From NCBI GenBank assembly GCA_030831605.1, contig JAURKU010000009.1, forward strand, positions 1 through 48,213: a DNA stretch of 48,213 nt, read 5' to 3'. Shown here piece after piece: positions 35,870 through 45,192 of this stretch. The notes under the pieces are model-generated. The model saw only the letters and a list, made by a program, of their open reading frames with translations, was not told where the DNA came from and searched no databases. This stretch comes from Rhodoluna sp. (GTDB lineage: Bacteria; Actinomycetota; Actinomycetes; Actinomycetales; Microbacteriaceae). The position numbers were made by a program, and so were the translations under genes. Every line of letters starts with the position of its first letter. Positions within the stretch are counted from its first letter, which is position 1.

Positions 35870-36904
35870 TTAGCTAAGCGGGTTGATTGAACCATCAATG
35901 ATTCCAGCCTTGAGTTCGGCAAGTTTTGCCGTCAAGTCTGCATCGATGAACTCAGTTACCGAAATGTCGGTTCCGTTGTTAGCCAAGGTACCAACATATG
36001 CCTCACCTGAGAATGGAGTCTTGTCTACAACCATCGCGTTGATGATGTCGAAGACAGCAGAGGTCATTCTCTTTTCAATTGAGGTAAGCATCATGTCTGC
36101 ATACTCTGGGTTAGCTACGGTCCAGTTCTTGTCAACACCGATCATCTTGGCGTCAACACCAGCTTCGCTAATTGCCTCAGATAGAGCACCGTACTGGTCT
36201 CCACCGATTGGAACTAGAACGTCAGCACCCTGAGCGATCTGTCCAGCAGCAATAGTCTTACCAGCTGGGTTGTTTGGTGCGAAGTCACCGATGAAGTCAC
36301 CCTCTTGGGTAACGGCGTTCCAACCAACAACGGTTACTGGAGTTCCGGTCTCTGCCTCGTATGCCTTAGCACCGTAGTAGAAACCATCCATGAATGCAGT
36401 CACAGCGCTAATCTGCATACCACCGTAGACACCAACGACTTTGCTGGTTGAGTAGTAAGCAGCTGCGTAACCGGCAAGGTAGGAAGATTCTTCCATCTTG
36501 TAGTTAACAGGCTTTAGGTTTGTTGCACCGTTTGACCAACCATCGATGGTTACGAAGTTGACCTCTGGGTTAGCTTCAGCAGCAGTGTTCACTGCGTCGA
36601 CCAAGTTAAAACCAACAGCGAATGTGACATCACACTTTGCGTCGATCATGGACTGTAGGTTTGGTGCAAAGTCTTCAGAAGAGTTTGATTCGGCGTCCTT
36701 GACGTCAACTCCTAGATCTTCCTTTGCCTTCATCAAACCATCCATAACTGACTCGTTGAATGACTTGTCAGTCCAAGAACCTTCGTCAGAAACACCACAA
36801 GCGATGAATCCTGCACCTGGCTTTGAAGCACAGCCCGAAAGCACGAGAACGCTGGCAGCTACCATCGCTACTCCTGCTAGGACCTTACGTGAAACGTTGT
36901 TCAC
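35870..36904 (-). CDS. BMP-family substrate-binding lipoprotein
   Basis: Lipobox VLVLSGCASKPG, CGVSDEGSWTDKSFNESVMDGL, SYLAGYAAAYYS, PIGGDQYGAL; AGGAGG RBS. Confidence 0.92.
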   Translation of the reverse strand: MNNVSRKVLAGVAMVAASVLVLSGCASKPGAGFIACGVSDEGSWTDKSFNESVMDGLMKAKEDLGVDVKDAESNSSEDFAPNLQSMIDAKCDVTFAVGFNLVDAVNTAAEANPEVNFVTIDGWSNGATNLKPVNYKMEESSYLAGYAAAYYSTSKVVGVYGGMQISAVTAFMDGFYYGAKAYEAETGTPVTVVGWNAVTQEGDFIGDFAPNNPAGKTIAAGQIAQGADVLVPIGGDQYGALSEAISEAGVDAKMIGVDKNWTVANPEYADMMLTSIEKRMTSAVFDIINAMVVDKTPFSGEAYVGTLANNGTDISVTEFIDADLTAKLAELKAGIIDGSINPLS

Positions 36905-36925
36905 TATTTCCTCCTGGATAATTTA

Positions 36926-36946
36926 GGTTGATGCCAATCATCAACC
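36926..36946. promoter_or_regulatory. Inverted repeat in the 5' leader of the bmpA-like gene
   Basis: GGTTGATG-ccaat-CATCAACC, 8-bp perfect arms, between the putative -10 and the RBS. Confidence 0.6.
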
Positions 36947-37019
36947 ACATACACTTAGACACTACCCCTTAGCCAGAGCCGAATTTACCATTCAGCCATC
37001 GTGTTTATCTAGGCGTTAT

Positions 37020-37991
37020 CTATTGTTGACTTTCTAGCTCGGCTAGATAGTTACTGTAAAGATCACTCGGATCGGTAAGCAAACGCAACTGCACCAAACT
37101 GTCAGTTATTGATCTTTCGCTTCTAATTGGCGGGCTATTTGCAAAATCACGATTCAATAGCGCGGAAACAGTGCGAAGCAGGTAGATTCTGCTCCCCCGC
37201 TCAATCGAACCAATGACGTTTTCGGCGATGTTGGTTACACTTTCACCGAACTGCAGGTCAGCACCAATAAACTTCACAGCCGGATAGTTGGCAACCAACT
37301 TCCACGTTGCAGGGCCAGCTAAAAGAATGACTAACTCAGGTTGAAGTTGAACTTGAAGGTTTGCCTTTAGCCCAGCCGCATTGGTTACCCGCTGAGTACT
37401 GAAGTTTCGATCTTGACCAGTTAGCTGCTCATACTCGCTAACCCCATCGGCAATTGCTTTGGCTAGAGCCGAGGAATTGTCATATCCACTTTGAATGATC
37501 AGCGAAATGTTCTGACTTGATTCAGCGGCGTGGAAGCCAGCGAGTCTGGCTGCCAAAACAAGATCGTCTTTGAACCAGCGCAAGTTAGCCGGTTGATCTG
37601 CCTCGGCTAACTGACCGCCGACAAAAAAGACCATCATCTTTGAATGCCCTCGAGCAAAAGTTGCCAGGTCATTTAGATAAGCGGTCTCAGCTGAAGCCAT
37701 CAGCACGCAGCCATCCTGCAAAGCCTTGAGTAGCCTAGCTGGAACTGATTCCGAAGGCTTTATCTCGACTACTCTGGCTCGGACTCCGAAGACAACCTGA
37801 GCTTCGACAACATTGGCAGCTAGTTCTTTAGTAGGTGACCCAGTCTTTACCTGTTCCGACTGAATCAGGCAAATTGAAGTTGCTTTTTTATGAGTTGGTT
37901 TATTCTCGGTTGGCGTGGTGCAGGCAGTAAGTGAAACTAGCAAAGCCACGGAAATAATTCCAACTGCTACGCGAGTGAAGCTTTTGGTCAT
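37020..37991 (-). CDS. Divergent BMP-like lipoprotein
   Basis: Lipobox LLVSLTACTTPT; periplasmic-binding-like pattern (LAARLAGFHAAESSQNISLIIQ, ELVILLAGPATWK); adjacent to a canonical BMP gene. Confidence 0.6.
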   Translation of the reverse strand: MTKSFTRVAVGIISVALLVSLTACTTPTENKPTHKKATSICLIQSEQVKTGSPTKELAANVVEAQVVFGVRARVVEIKPSESVPARLLKALQDGCVLMASAETAYLNDLATFARGHSKMMVFFVGGQLAEADQPANLRWFKDDLVLAARLAGFHAAESSQNISLIIQSGYDNSSALAKAIADGVSEYEQLTGQDRNFSTQRVTNAAGLKANLQVQLQPELVILLAGPATWKLVANYPAVKFIGADLQFGESVTNIAENVIGSIERGSRIYLLRTVSALLNRDFANSPPIRSERSITDSLVQLRLLTDPSDLYSNYLAELESQQ

Positions 37992-39100
37992 AGGACGTCG
38001 CTGTGTCCCGTGGACTTCAAGGAGTCAACCAAATTCTTTACTCTTTGGGCATGCTCTTTGGTAGTAACTAACAGAGCATCCGGGGTATCCACGACGATGA
38101 CATCTTCAAGCCCAATTAGCGCTACCAGCCGCCCAGTTTCGCTTACCAAGATCCCATTGGACTTATCGGATAAAACTGTGACGTTACCTAGCACAGCTAG
38201 GTGGTTGCGTTGACCACCGCCTTGCAATTCAGCGATAGCAGCGAAATCCCCGACGTCATGCCAACTGAATTTAGCTGGCACTACGGCAACCAGACCCTGC
38301 TCTGCTGCCGGTTCGGCTACTGAGTAATCAATTGCAATCTTTTTTAAGCCTGGCCATATTGAATCAAAAATGTTTTGCTCGGCGTCGGTACCCCAAGCGT
38401 CAGCGAGTTTCTGAACCTGTTCGTGCAATGCCGGTTCGCTCTTTGCCAGGACTTCAAGAAGTAATTTGGCTGGTGCGATAAACATTCCAGCATTCCAAAG
38501 ATACTTACCTGATTCGACATACTTTCTGGCCCGTTCAATGCTTGGCTTCTCGACAAACTTGTCAACTTCCCTCGCGTTTGAACCCCCGTCGATTTTCTCG
38601 CCAGTTTTGATATAGCCAAAGCCAACCGATGGTTCTGTTGGCGCAATTCCGATTGTCACAATTTTTCCGGTTGCCGCTACCTCAACAGCCTCGGTGACAT
38701 TCTTGATGAAGGCCTCCTGGCTGCCGATAACGTGATCAGCAGCAAAAGATCCGATAATCACATCTGGCTCGCGTCGAACTAGGATGGCGGCAGCGAGGGC
38801 AATGGCTGCGGTGGAATCTTTAGGGCTTGGTTCTAAAACCAAGTTTTCTGAAGTCAAATCCGGGCATTGCTCTTGCACTGCTGATTTGTGGGCGGCTCCG
38901 GTGACTATAAGAATTCGGTTCTTGCCGGAAATCGGTTCTAAGCGATCGACGGTATCCTGTAGCAGGGTTTGACCAGAGCCGGTTAGATCATGTAAGAATT
39001 TTGGGGCCGATGCCCGAGAGAGTGGCCAAAGCCGACTACCGATTCCACCAGCCGGAATGACCGAATAGAAGCGCTCGAGAGGTGCACGATTTGTGTTCAT
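37988..39100 (-). CDS. Mannose-1-phosphate guanylyltransferase
   Basis: VIPAGGIGSRLWPLSRASAPKFLHDL, FVEKPSIERARKYVESGKYLWNAGMFIA, FSWHDVGDF. Start at ATG 39100 preferred. Confidence 0.92.
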   Translation of the reverse strand: MNTNRAPLERFYSVIPAGGIGSRLWPLSRASAPKFLHDLTGSGQTLLQDTVDRLEPISGKNRILIVTGAAHKSAVQEQCPDLTSENLVLEPSPKDSTAAIALAAAILVRREPDVIIGSFAADHVIGSQEAFIKNVTEAVEVAATGKIVTIGIAPTEPSVGFGYIKTGEKIDGGSNAREVDKFVEKPSIERARKYVESGKYLWNAGMFIAPAKLLLEVLAKSEPALHEQVQKLADAWGTDAEQNIFDSIWPGLKKIAIDYSVAEPAAEQGLVAVVPAKFSWHDVGDFAAIAELQGGGQRNHLAVLGNVTVLSDKSNGILVSETGRLVALIGLEDVIVVDTPDALLVTTKEHAQRVKNLVDSLKSTGHSDVL

Positions 39101-39208
39101 AACCTTACAAAGCCTAGCCGAGATAGGGGTTTTGGGCATTTTAAGTTCTTCGCACAAGTTATCATTGGAGATGTAACAAGAAGATAAAGGCCCATCGAGG
39201 AGGAATAA

Positions 39209-39586
39209 TTGCCAACTAGACCTGCTGGAACCCTATATAGAGGGAAATTAGGCATGTGGTCCTGGGTCTTGCACCGAATTACCGGTGTGGGTATTTACTT
39301 CTTCCTGCTCGTTCACATCATGGATACCGCTCTAGTCAGAGTTAGCCCAGAAGCTTACAACTCGGTAATGGCAACCTACAAAACCACAATTATCGGTCTA
39401 GCTGAAATCGGTTTGGTCGGAGCAATCCTCTTTCACGCTTTCAATGGCATTCGAGTTACCCTGATTGACTTCTGGAGTAAAGGTTCGAAATATCAAAACC
39501 AAATGTTCTGGGTCGTCCTTGCTATCTGGGTGGTCTTGATGGCTGCTTGGGTCCCACGTCAACTTATGCACACCTTCGGAGCGTAA
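39209..39586 (+). CDS. sdhC: Succinate dehydrogenase cytochrome b556 subunit
   Basis: TTG start after GAGGAGG; MWSWVLHRITGVGIYFFLLVHIMD; first gene of the sdhCDAB order. Confidence 0.9.
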   Translation: MPTRPAGTLYRGKLGMWSWVLHRITGVGIYFFLLVHIMDTALVRVSPEAYNSVMATYKTTIIGLAEIGLVGAILFHAFNGIRVTLIDFWSKGSKYQNQMFWVVLAIWVVLMAAWVPRQLMHTFGA

Positions 39587-39589
39587 ATC

Positions 39590-40033
39590 ATGGCCGTAAT
39601 TATTGAACAACCAAACGCACCTAGATCACGCAAGGGTGCACAGTGGGAAAAGCGCGCTTGGATTTTCATGCGCGTCTCTGGAATCATTTTGGTCGGCATG
39701 ATCATCGGCCACCTAATGGTCAACCTGGTTCTTCCTGAGCGCGGTGTGAAATCAATTGACTTTGCTTTTGTTGCTGGCAAATGGGCTAGCCCGTTCTGGC
39801 AGGTTTATGATGGCATCTTGCTTTGGCTGGCACTAATCCACGGAACCAACGGTATGCGCACGCTAGTCAACGACTACACCGAACGCGAGTGGCTGAGAAA
39901 AGCTCTGAACGTTACCCTTTGGGTTGTTGCTGCAGCGCTAATCGTTCTTGGCACCTTGGTGATTACCACATTTGATCCATGCATCGACCCTAATGTTCAC
40001 GAGTATCTACCTGAACTTGTTTGCAAAGGTTAA
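39590..40033 (+). CDS. sdhD: Succinate dehydrogenase membrane anchor subunit
   Basis: Position in operon; three TMs with GHLMVNL and HGTNGMRTLVNDY. Confidence 0.88.
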   Translation: MAVIIEQPNAPRSRKGAQWEKRAWIFMRVSGIILVGMIIGHLMVNLVLPERGVKSIDFAFVAGKWASPFWQVYDGILLWLALIHGTNGMRTLVNDYTEREWLRKALNVTLWVVAAALIVLGTLVITTFDPCIDPNVHEYLPELVCKG

Positions 40034-40042
40034 TGGGTTAAA

Positions 40043-41797
40043 TTGAGCGAAGTTAAAGTTCACCACTACCAGCATGACGTTGTAATTGTCGGCGCTGGTG
40101 GTGCCGGTATGCGCGCTGCAATTGAGGCAGGCCCGCATGCCAAGACCGCAGTTATTTCTAAACTCTTTCCAACCAGATCGCACACCGGTGCCGCTCAGGG
40201 TGGCATGGCGGCTGCTCTTGCCAACGTTGAGGAAGATAGCTGGGAGTGGCACACTTTCGACACCGTCAAAGGTGGCGACTATCTAGTTGATCAAGACGCT
40301 GCTGAGATTCTTGCTAAAGAATCCGTTCAAGCGGTGATCGATTTAGAAAACATGGGGCTACCCTTTAACAGAACTCCAGACGGCAAGATTGACCAGCGTC
40401 GTTTCGGCGGTCACACTCGCGATCACGGTAAGGCCCCGGTAAGAAGAAGCTGCTACGCAGCAGACCGAACCGGTCACATGATTTTGCAGACCCTTTATCA
40501 AAATTGTGTGAAGTTGGGCATCGAGTTCTATAACGAGTTCTACGTTCTAGATCTAGTGATGAACACCGTTGACGGAGTGGAACGCCCAGCGGCTGTTGTT
40601 GCCTACGAGCTAGCCACCGGTGACCTGCACGTCTTCCAGGGCAAGTCAATTGTTTTTGCTACCGGTGGCTTTGGCAAGATTTTCAAAACTACCTCCAACG
40701 CACACACGCTAACCGGTGACGGTGTTGGCATCATCTACCGCAAGGGTTTGCCGTTGGAGGATATGGAGTTCTACCAATTCCACCCAACCGGTCTTGCCGG
40801 ACTCGGCATTTTGCTCTCTGAAGCAGCTCGCGGTGAAGGTGGAATCCTGCGCAATGCTTCCGGTGAGCGCTTCATGGAACGCTACGCCCCAACCATCAAG
40901 GATCTAGCACCTAGAGACATGGTGGCTCGAGCGATGGCCAACGAAGTTCGTGAAGGACGAGGAGCTGGACCAAACAAGGACTATGTCCTCTTGGATCTAA
41001 CTCACCTTGAGCCAGCAGTTATTGATGCAAAACTTCCCGACATTACCGAATTTGCCAGAACCTACCTCGGTGTTGAACCCTATACCGAACCAGTTCCGGT
41101 TTTTCCAACCGCGCACTACGCCATGGGTGGAATCCCAACCAACATCAAAGCCGAAGTCTTACGCGATAACGATACGGTAGTGCCAGGATTGTATGCCGCT
41201 GGCGAATGTGCCTGTGTTTCCGTGCACGGCGCTAACCGCCTTGGCACAAACTCACTATTGGATATCAACGTCTTTGGTAAGCGGGCCGGCATTTATGCGG
41301 TTGAGTATGCCAAGACTGCAGATTTTGTTGCGGTGCCTGAAGATGCAGTGAATGAAACTGTGCAGCTAATTGAAAAAATGCGCAAAGCAAACGGTAAAGA
41401 AAAAATTGCGGTAATCCGTAAAGAGTTGCAAGACACTATGGATAAGAATGCTCAGGTGTATCGCACTGAAGATTCACTAAATGAAGCTTTGGATAAAATC
41501 AAAGAGCTGCGTCAGCGCTATGAGAAGATTCACGTTCAAGATCGCGGCGTCAGATTCAATACCGACTTGCTTGAAGCAATTGAACTTGGCTTCCTTTTGG
41601 ATCTTGCCGAAGTGCTTGCCTATACCGCAAGAGAGCGTCGTGAATCGCGCGGTGGACATTTCCGGGAAGATTTTGAAGAGCGAAACGACGACAAATTCAT
41701 GGTTCACTCGATGGCATACCAGTCTGGAGATCAAATCAGAGTTGATTGGAAGCCGGTAACTATCACCAACTACCCCCCGATGGAGCGCAAGTACTAA
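40043..41797 (+). CDS. sdhA: Succinate dehydrogenase flavoprotein subunit
   Basis: [56 protein letters not shown] start. Confidence 0.96.
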   Translation: MSEVKVHHYQHDVVIVGAGGAGMRAAIEAGPHAKTAVISKLFPTRSHTGAAQGGMAAALANVEEDSWEWHTFDTVKGGDYLVDQDAAEILAKESVQAVIDLENMGLPFNRTPDGKIDQRRFGGHTRDHGKAPVRRSCYAADRTGHMILQTLYQNCVKLGIEFYNEFYVLDLVMNTVDGVERPAAVVAYELATGDLHVFQGKSIVFATGGFGKIFKTTSNAHTLTGDGVGIIYRKGLPLEDMEFYQFHPTGLAGLGILLSEAARGEGGILRNASGERFMERYAPTIKDLAPRDMVARAMANEVREGRGAGPNKDYVLLDLTHLEPAVIDAKLPDITEFARTYLGVEPYTEPVPVFPTAHYAMGGIPTNIKAEVLRDNDTVVPGLYAAGECACVSVHGANRLGTNSLLDINVFGKRAGIYAVEYAKTADFVAVPEDAVNETVQLIEKMRKANGKEKIAVIRKELQDTMDKNAQVYRTEDSLNEALDKIKELRQRYEKIHVQDRGVRFNTDLLEAIELGFLLDLAEVLAYTARERRESRGGHFREDFEERNDDKFMVHSMAYQSGDQIRVDWKPVTITNYPPMERKY

Positions 41798-42549
41798 TGA
41801 GCACGGCAGTTGAGAGCACAAAGGAAATCGCAGAGGTCCCATCTTTTAATGTGACCCTGTTCGTTCGTCGCTTCAATCCGGAAACCGACACCGAACCAAA
41901 GTGGCAAGATTTCGATGTTCAGGTTTACGGAACCGATCGAGTTTTGGATGCTTTGCACAAGATCAAATGGGAAATCGACGGAACCCTAACTTTCAGAAGA
42001 TCATGTGCTCACGGTGTCTGCGGTTCAGATGCGATGCGCATCAACGGTAGAAACAGACTGGCTTGTAAGACACTGATCAAAGACTTGGATATAACCCAGC
42101 CAATTTATGTTGAACCAATCAAGGGCCTAAATGTTGAAAAAGACCTAGTGGTTGACATGAACCCTTTTTACCAAGCGTATAAAGATGTAAAGCCTTTCCT
42201 TATGGCCTCTGATAATCCAGAGAAAGAGCGCTTGCAGTCGCCTGAGCAGCGAGCCAGATTTGATGACACAACCAAATGCATCCTGTGTGCCGCCTGCACC
42301 ACCAGCTGCCCCGTATTCTGGACCGACAACCAATACTTTGGCCCGGCCGCAATCGTCAACGCTCACCGATTTATTTTTGACTCACGCGATGAGGCCGCCG
42401 AGGTAAGACTCGAAATTCTCAATGACAAAGAGGGCGTCTGGCGTTGCCGCACCACCTTCAACTGCACCGAAGCTTGCCCACGTGGCATTGAAGTCACTAA
42501 GGCCATTGCCGAGGTCAAGCAAGCCGTTCTTCGCGGCAAACGCTCCTGA
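41797..42549 (+). CDS. sdhB: Succinate dehydrogenase iron-sulfur subunit
   Basis: SCAHGVCGSDAMRINGRNRLACKTL, CILCAACTTSCPVFW, CTEACPRGIEVTKAI; ATG in TAATG overlap with sdhA. Confidence 0.95.
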   Translation: MSTAVESTKEIAEVPSFNVTLFVRRFNPETDTEPKWQDFDVQVYGTDRVLDALHKIKWEIDGTLTFRRSCAHGVCGSDAMRINGRNRLACKTLIKDLDITQPIYVEPIKGLNVEKDLVVDMNPFYQAYKDVKPFLMASDNPEKERLQSPEQRARFDDTTKCILCAACTTSCPVFWTDNQYFGPAAIVNAHRFIFDSRDEAAEVRLEILNDKEGVWRCRTTFNCTEACPRGIEVTKAIAEVKQAVLRGKRS

Positions 42550-42611
42550 GAGTTTTCCGACAAGGCCCTAAAATCTAGGGCAAAGCCGCAATTTCAATTT
42601 AGGCTTGTTCT

Positions 42612-43067
42612 ATGTCCGATTCCAATTGCCCTAACCAAAGGCTGACCGAGGTTACCGAGGGCAAACTAGCACTATCTAGGCGCAATTTCTTTGCCGGCAT
42701 TGCAGTAGCCGCAGGATCTATCGGACTTACTGGAATTGCGGAAAGTGCCGATGCGGCAACTAAAAGATATAAAGTGTGTTCCACTAAAGATGTCAAAGTT
42801 GGCAGCGCAGTAATGTTTCTAGTGAAATCGGCAAACATTATGGTTTTGATTACTCAGCCAAAGTCAGGAATATTCCGAGCCTTTAACCCAAGTTGTACTC
42901 ACGAGGGTTTTCAGATCGATGGTGTTCAGGGAAAGAATTTGGTTTGTCCTATGCACCAGGCTCAGTTTGATATGGCAACCGGTGCAGTCAAGCGAGGACC
43001 GGCTCGAAAAGCTTTGAAGAAATACACGGTTACCAAAATAGGAACAACCATTTATATAAATGCATAG
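42612..43067 (+). CDS. Tat-exported Rieske [2Fe-2S] protein
   Basis: Twin-arginine SRRNFFAGIAVAAGSIG; Rieske motifs CTHEGF and CPMHQAQFDMATGAVKRGPA. Confidence 0.88.
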   Translation: MSDSNCPNQRLTEVTEGKLALSRRNFFAGIAVAAGSIGLTGIAESADAATKRYKVCSTKDVKVGSAVMFLVKSANIMVLITQPKSGIFRAFNPSCTHEGFQIDGVQGKNLVCPMHQAQFDMATGAVKRGPARKALKKYTVTKIGTTIYINA

Positions 43068-43082
43068 GTCTAAACTTGACCC

Positions 43083-43904
43083 ATGCCAGCAAAAATCACC
43101 GTTGCCACAATTAACGTAAATGGCGTTCGCGCTGCAGCCAAAAAAGGCTTAGTTGAATGGATAGTCGAACACTCCCCTGACATAATCGCCCTCCAAGAAG
43201 TTCGTGCTGAAACATCAGATTTGATTGAGGTTTTCAATCAAGTAGAAAAACTGGATGGTAACTCCTGGCACATACTGCATGATGCCGCAACTGCCAAAGG
43301 CAGGGCCGGTGTTGCAGTGATCAGCAAAGTGAAACCGCTTTCCCAGAGAACTACACTTGGCCCTAAGACTTTTGATAGCGCTGGCCGCTGGCTAGAAGTA
43401 GATTTCAAGTTCAAGACAAAAACCTTGACTGTAATCAGCACCTACGTTCACTCAGGTGAAGTTGATACACCAAAGCAGGTTGAGAAATACAAATTCTTAG
43501 ATGCCATGACCAAAAGGATGGCGGAGCTTCGAAAGGCAGACGGTCTGGTCGTTGTTGTTGGCGATCTAAATGTCGGTCATACCGAGTTGGATATCAAAAA
43601 CTGGAAGGGCAATCTAAAAAACGCTGGTTTCCTGCCAGAAGAGCGAGCTTACTTTGATGCTTGGATGCACAAGCAGGGCTGGGTAGATTTAGGTCGAACA
43701 TTTCACCCAGAAGTTCCAGGCCCATACACCTGGTGGTCATTTCGAGGTCAGGCCTTTGATACCGATACCGGTTGGCGAATTGACTATCAGATAGCAACGC
43801 CAAAGCTAGCCAAACTAGCCCAGAGTTATCTGGTGCATCGCGCCAAAAGCTATGACACCCGTTTCACCGACCATTCCCCTGTAGTTGTTGAGTACGCTAT
43901 CTAA
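43083..43904 (+). CDS. xth: Exodeoxyribonuclease III / AP endonuclease
   Basis: [68 protein letters not shown]. Confidence 0.93.
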   Translation: MPAKITVATINVNGVRAAAKKGLVEWIVEHSPDIIALQEVRAETSDLIEVFNQVEKLDGNSWHILHDAATAKGRAGVAVISKVKPLSQRTTLGPKTFDSAGRWLEVDFKFKTKTLTVISTYVHSGEVDTPKQVEKYKFLDAMTKRMAELRKADGLVVVVGDLNVGHTELDIKNWKGNLKNAGFLPEERAYFDAWMHKQGWVDLGRTFHPEVPGPYTWWSFRGQAFDTDTGWRIDYQIATPKLAKLAQSYLVHRAKSYDTRFTDHSPVVVEYAI

Positions 43905-43905
43905 C

Positions 43906-44913
43906 ATGAATGCAAAGCCAAATCTGCTAAGCGGCATGCAGCCAAGTGCATCCAGCCTGCACCTGGGCAACTACCTAGGGGCTCTGGTGAACTGGGTAAA
44001 CATGCAGGAGAACTTCAACGCTTACTACGTAATTGTTGATCTGCACGCCATAACAGTCCCACAGGATCCAGCAGAACTTAGAACCAATACCAGAAGAACA
44101 GCGGCGCAGTATATTGCCGCAGGAATTGACCCAGCTAAGTCGGCACTGTTCGTTCAAAGTCATGTTCCAGCTCACGCTGAATTAGCCTGGATATTGAACT
44201 GCATCACCGGTTTTGGTGAAGCATCAAGAATGACCCAGTTCAAAGATAAATCACAAAAAGCTGGCTCAGATTCAGCATCAGTCGGGCTATTTACCTACCC
44301 AATCTTGCAGGCAGCAGATATCCTTTTGTATCAACCTAAGGCAGTGCCCGTCGGTGAAGATCAAAGACAGCATCTAGAACTAACTAGAGATCTAGCCGAA
44401 AGGTTTAATTCAAGATTCGGTAAAACCTTCACCATTCCTGAAGCACACATTATGAAAGAGACTGCAAAGATCTATGATTTGCAGAACCCAACTGCCAAAA
44501 TGTCAAAATCAGCAGCTGACCCTAAAGGCTTAGTCAACATCATGGATGATGACACAACTATTTCTAAAAAGATAAAAAGTGCCGTCACAGATACCGAAGG
44601 CTCAATCAAACTGGATTGGGAAAACAAACCAGGGGTATCTAACCTTCTTTCTATCCACTCCTCTCTATCTGGGGAATCTATAGTTTCCTTGGAAGAAAGA
44701 TTTGAAGGTGCTGGCTACGGAGTTCTCAAAGGCGAAGTTGCAGATGTCGTAATCAGCGCGATTGGACCAATAAGAGACCGAGCAAACGAACTAATGAGTG
44801 ATCAGGCAGAGCTTGATCGACTTTTAGCCAGAGGTGCTGAAAAAGCCAAAGTTGTTGCCAATCAGACACTTGCTGCCGTTTATGACCGGGTTGGCTTCAT
44901 AAAGCCTGAGTAA
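43906..44913 (+). CDS. trpS: Tryptophanyl-tRNA synthetase
   Basis: [19 protein letters not shown] (HIGH-type), AKMSKS (KMSKS). Start at ATG 43906. Confidence 0.95.
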   Translation: MNAKPNLLSGMQPSASSLHLGNYLGALVNWVNMQENFNAYYVIVDLHAITVPQDPAELRTNTRRTAAQYIAAGIDPAKSALFVQSHVPAHAELAWILNCITGFGEASRMTQFKDKSQKAGSDSASVGLFTYPILQAADILLYQPKAVPVGEDQRQHLELTRDLAERFNSRFGKTFTIPEAHIMKETAKIYDLQNPTAKMSKSAADPKGLVNIMDDDTTISKKIKSAVTDTEGSIKLDWENKPGVSNLLSIHSSLSGESIVSLEERFEGAGYGVLKGEVADVVISAIGPIRDRANELMSDQAELDRLLARGAEKAKVVANQTLAAVYDRVGFIKPE

Positions 44914-44956
44914 ATCTGGCTTTATTGTTCAATTTCTGCCAAGATAGACATCTAAA

Positions 44957-45110
44957 GTTCTTCGGGGTCAGTGTAAATCTGAACCGGCGGTTATAGTCCG
45001 CGACCCGACAAGCTGCCTGCGAGGGCAACAAACATTTAGGTGTTTGGGTTTGGCGGTTGATCTGGTGAAATTCCAGAACCGACGGTAAAAGTCCGGATGG
45101 TAGAAGAACT
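44957..45110 (+). ncRNA. FMN (RFN) riboswitch upstream of riboflavin genes
   Basis: Conserved blocks TTCTTCGGGGTCAGTGTAAATCTGAACCGGCGGTTATAGTCCGCGACCC ... GGTGAAATTCCAGAACCGACGGTAAAAGTCCGGATGGTAGAAGAA. Confidence 0.96.
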
Positions 45111-45192
45111 CGAGGCTTGAGGCGTTTTTGCTTTAAGCCTGATAGGCCTGTTCGCCTATTCCCCGAAGACCTTACATATTGAAAGGTTCGGG

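Noticed and set aside
40086-40649. Alternative-frame ORFs within sdhA (and similar ones inside other CDSs)
   Set aside because: Overlap strongly conserved enzyme motifs in the main frame; no independent start signals.
44899-44925. ATAAAGCC-N11-GGCTTTAT hairpin at the trpS 3' end as a strong terminator
   Set aside because: Arms are only 8 bp and A/T-rich, the stop codon is in the loop and there is no clean U-tract; at most a weak terminator.
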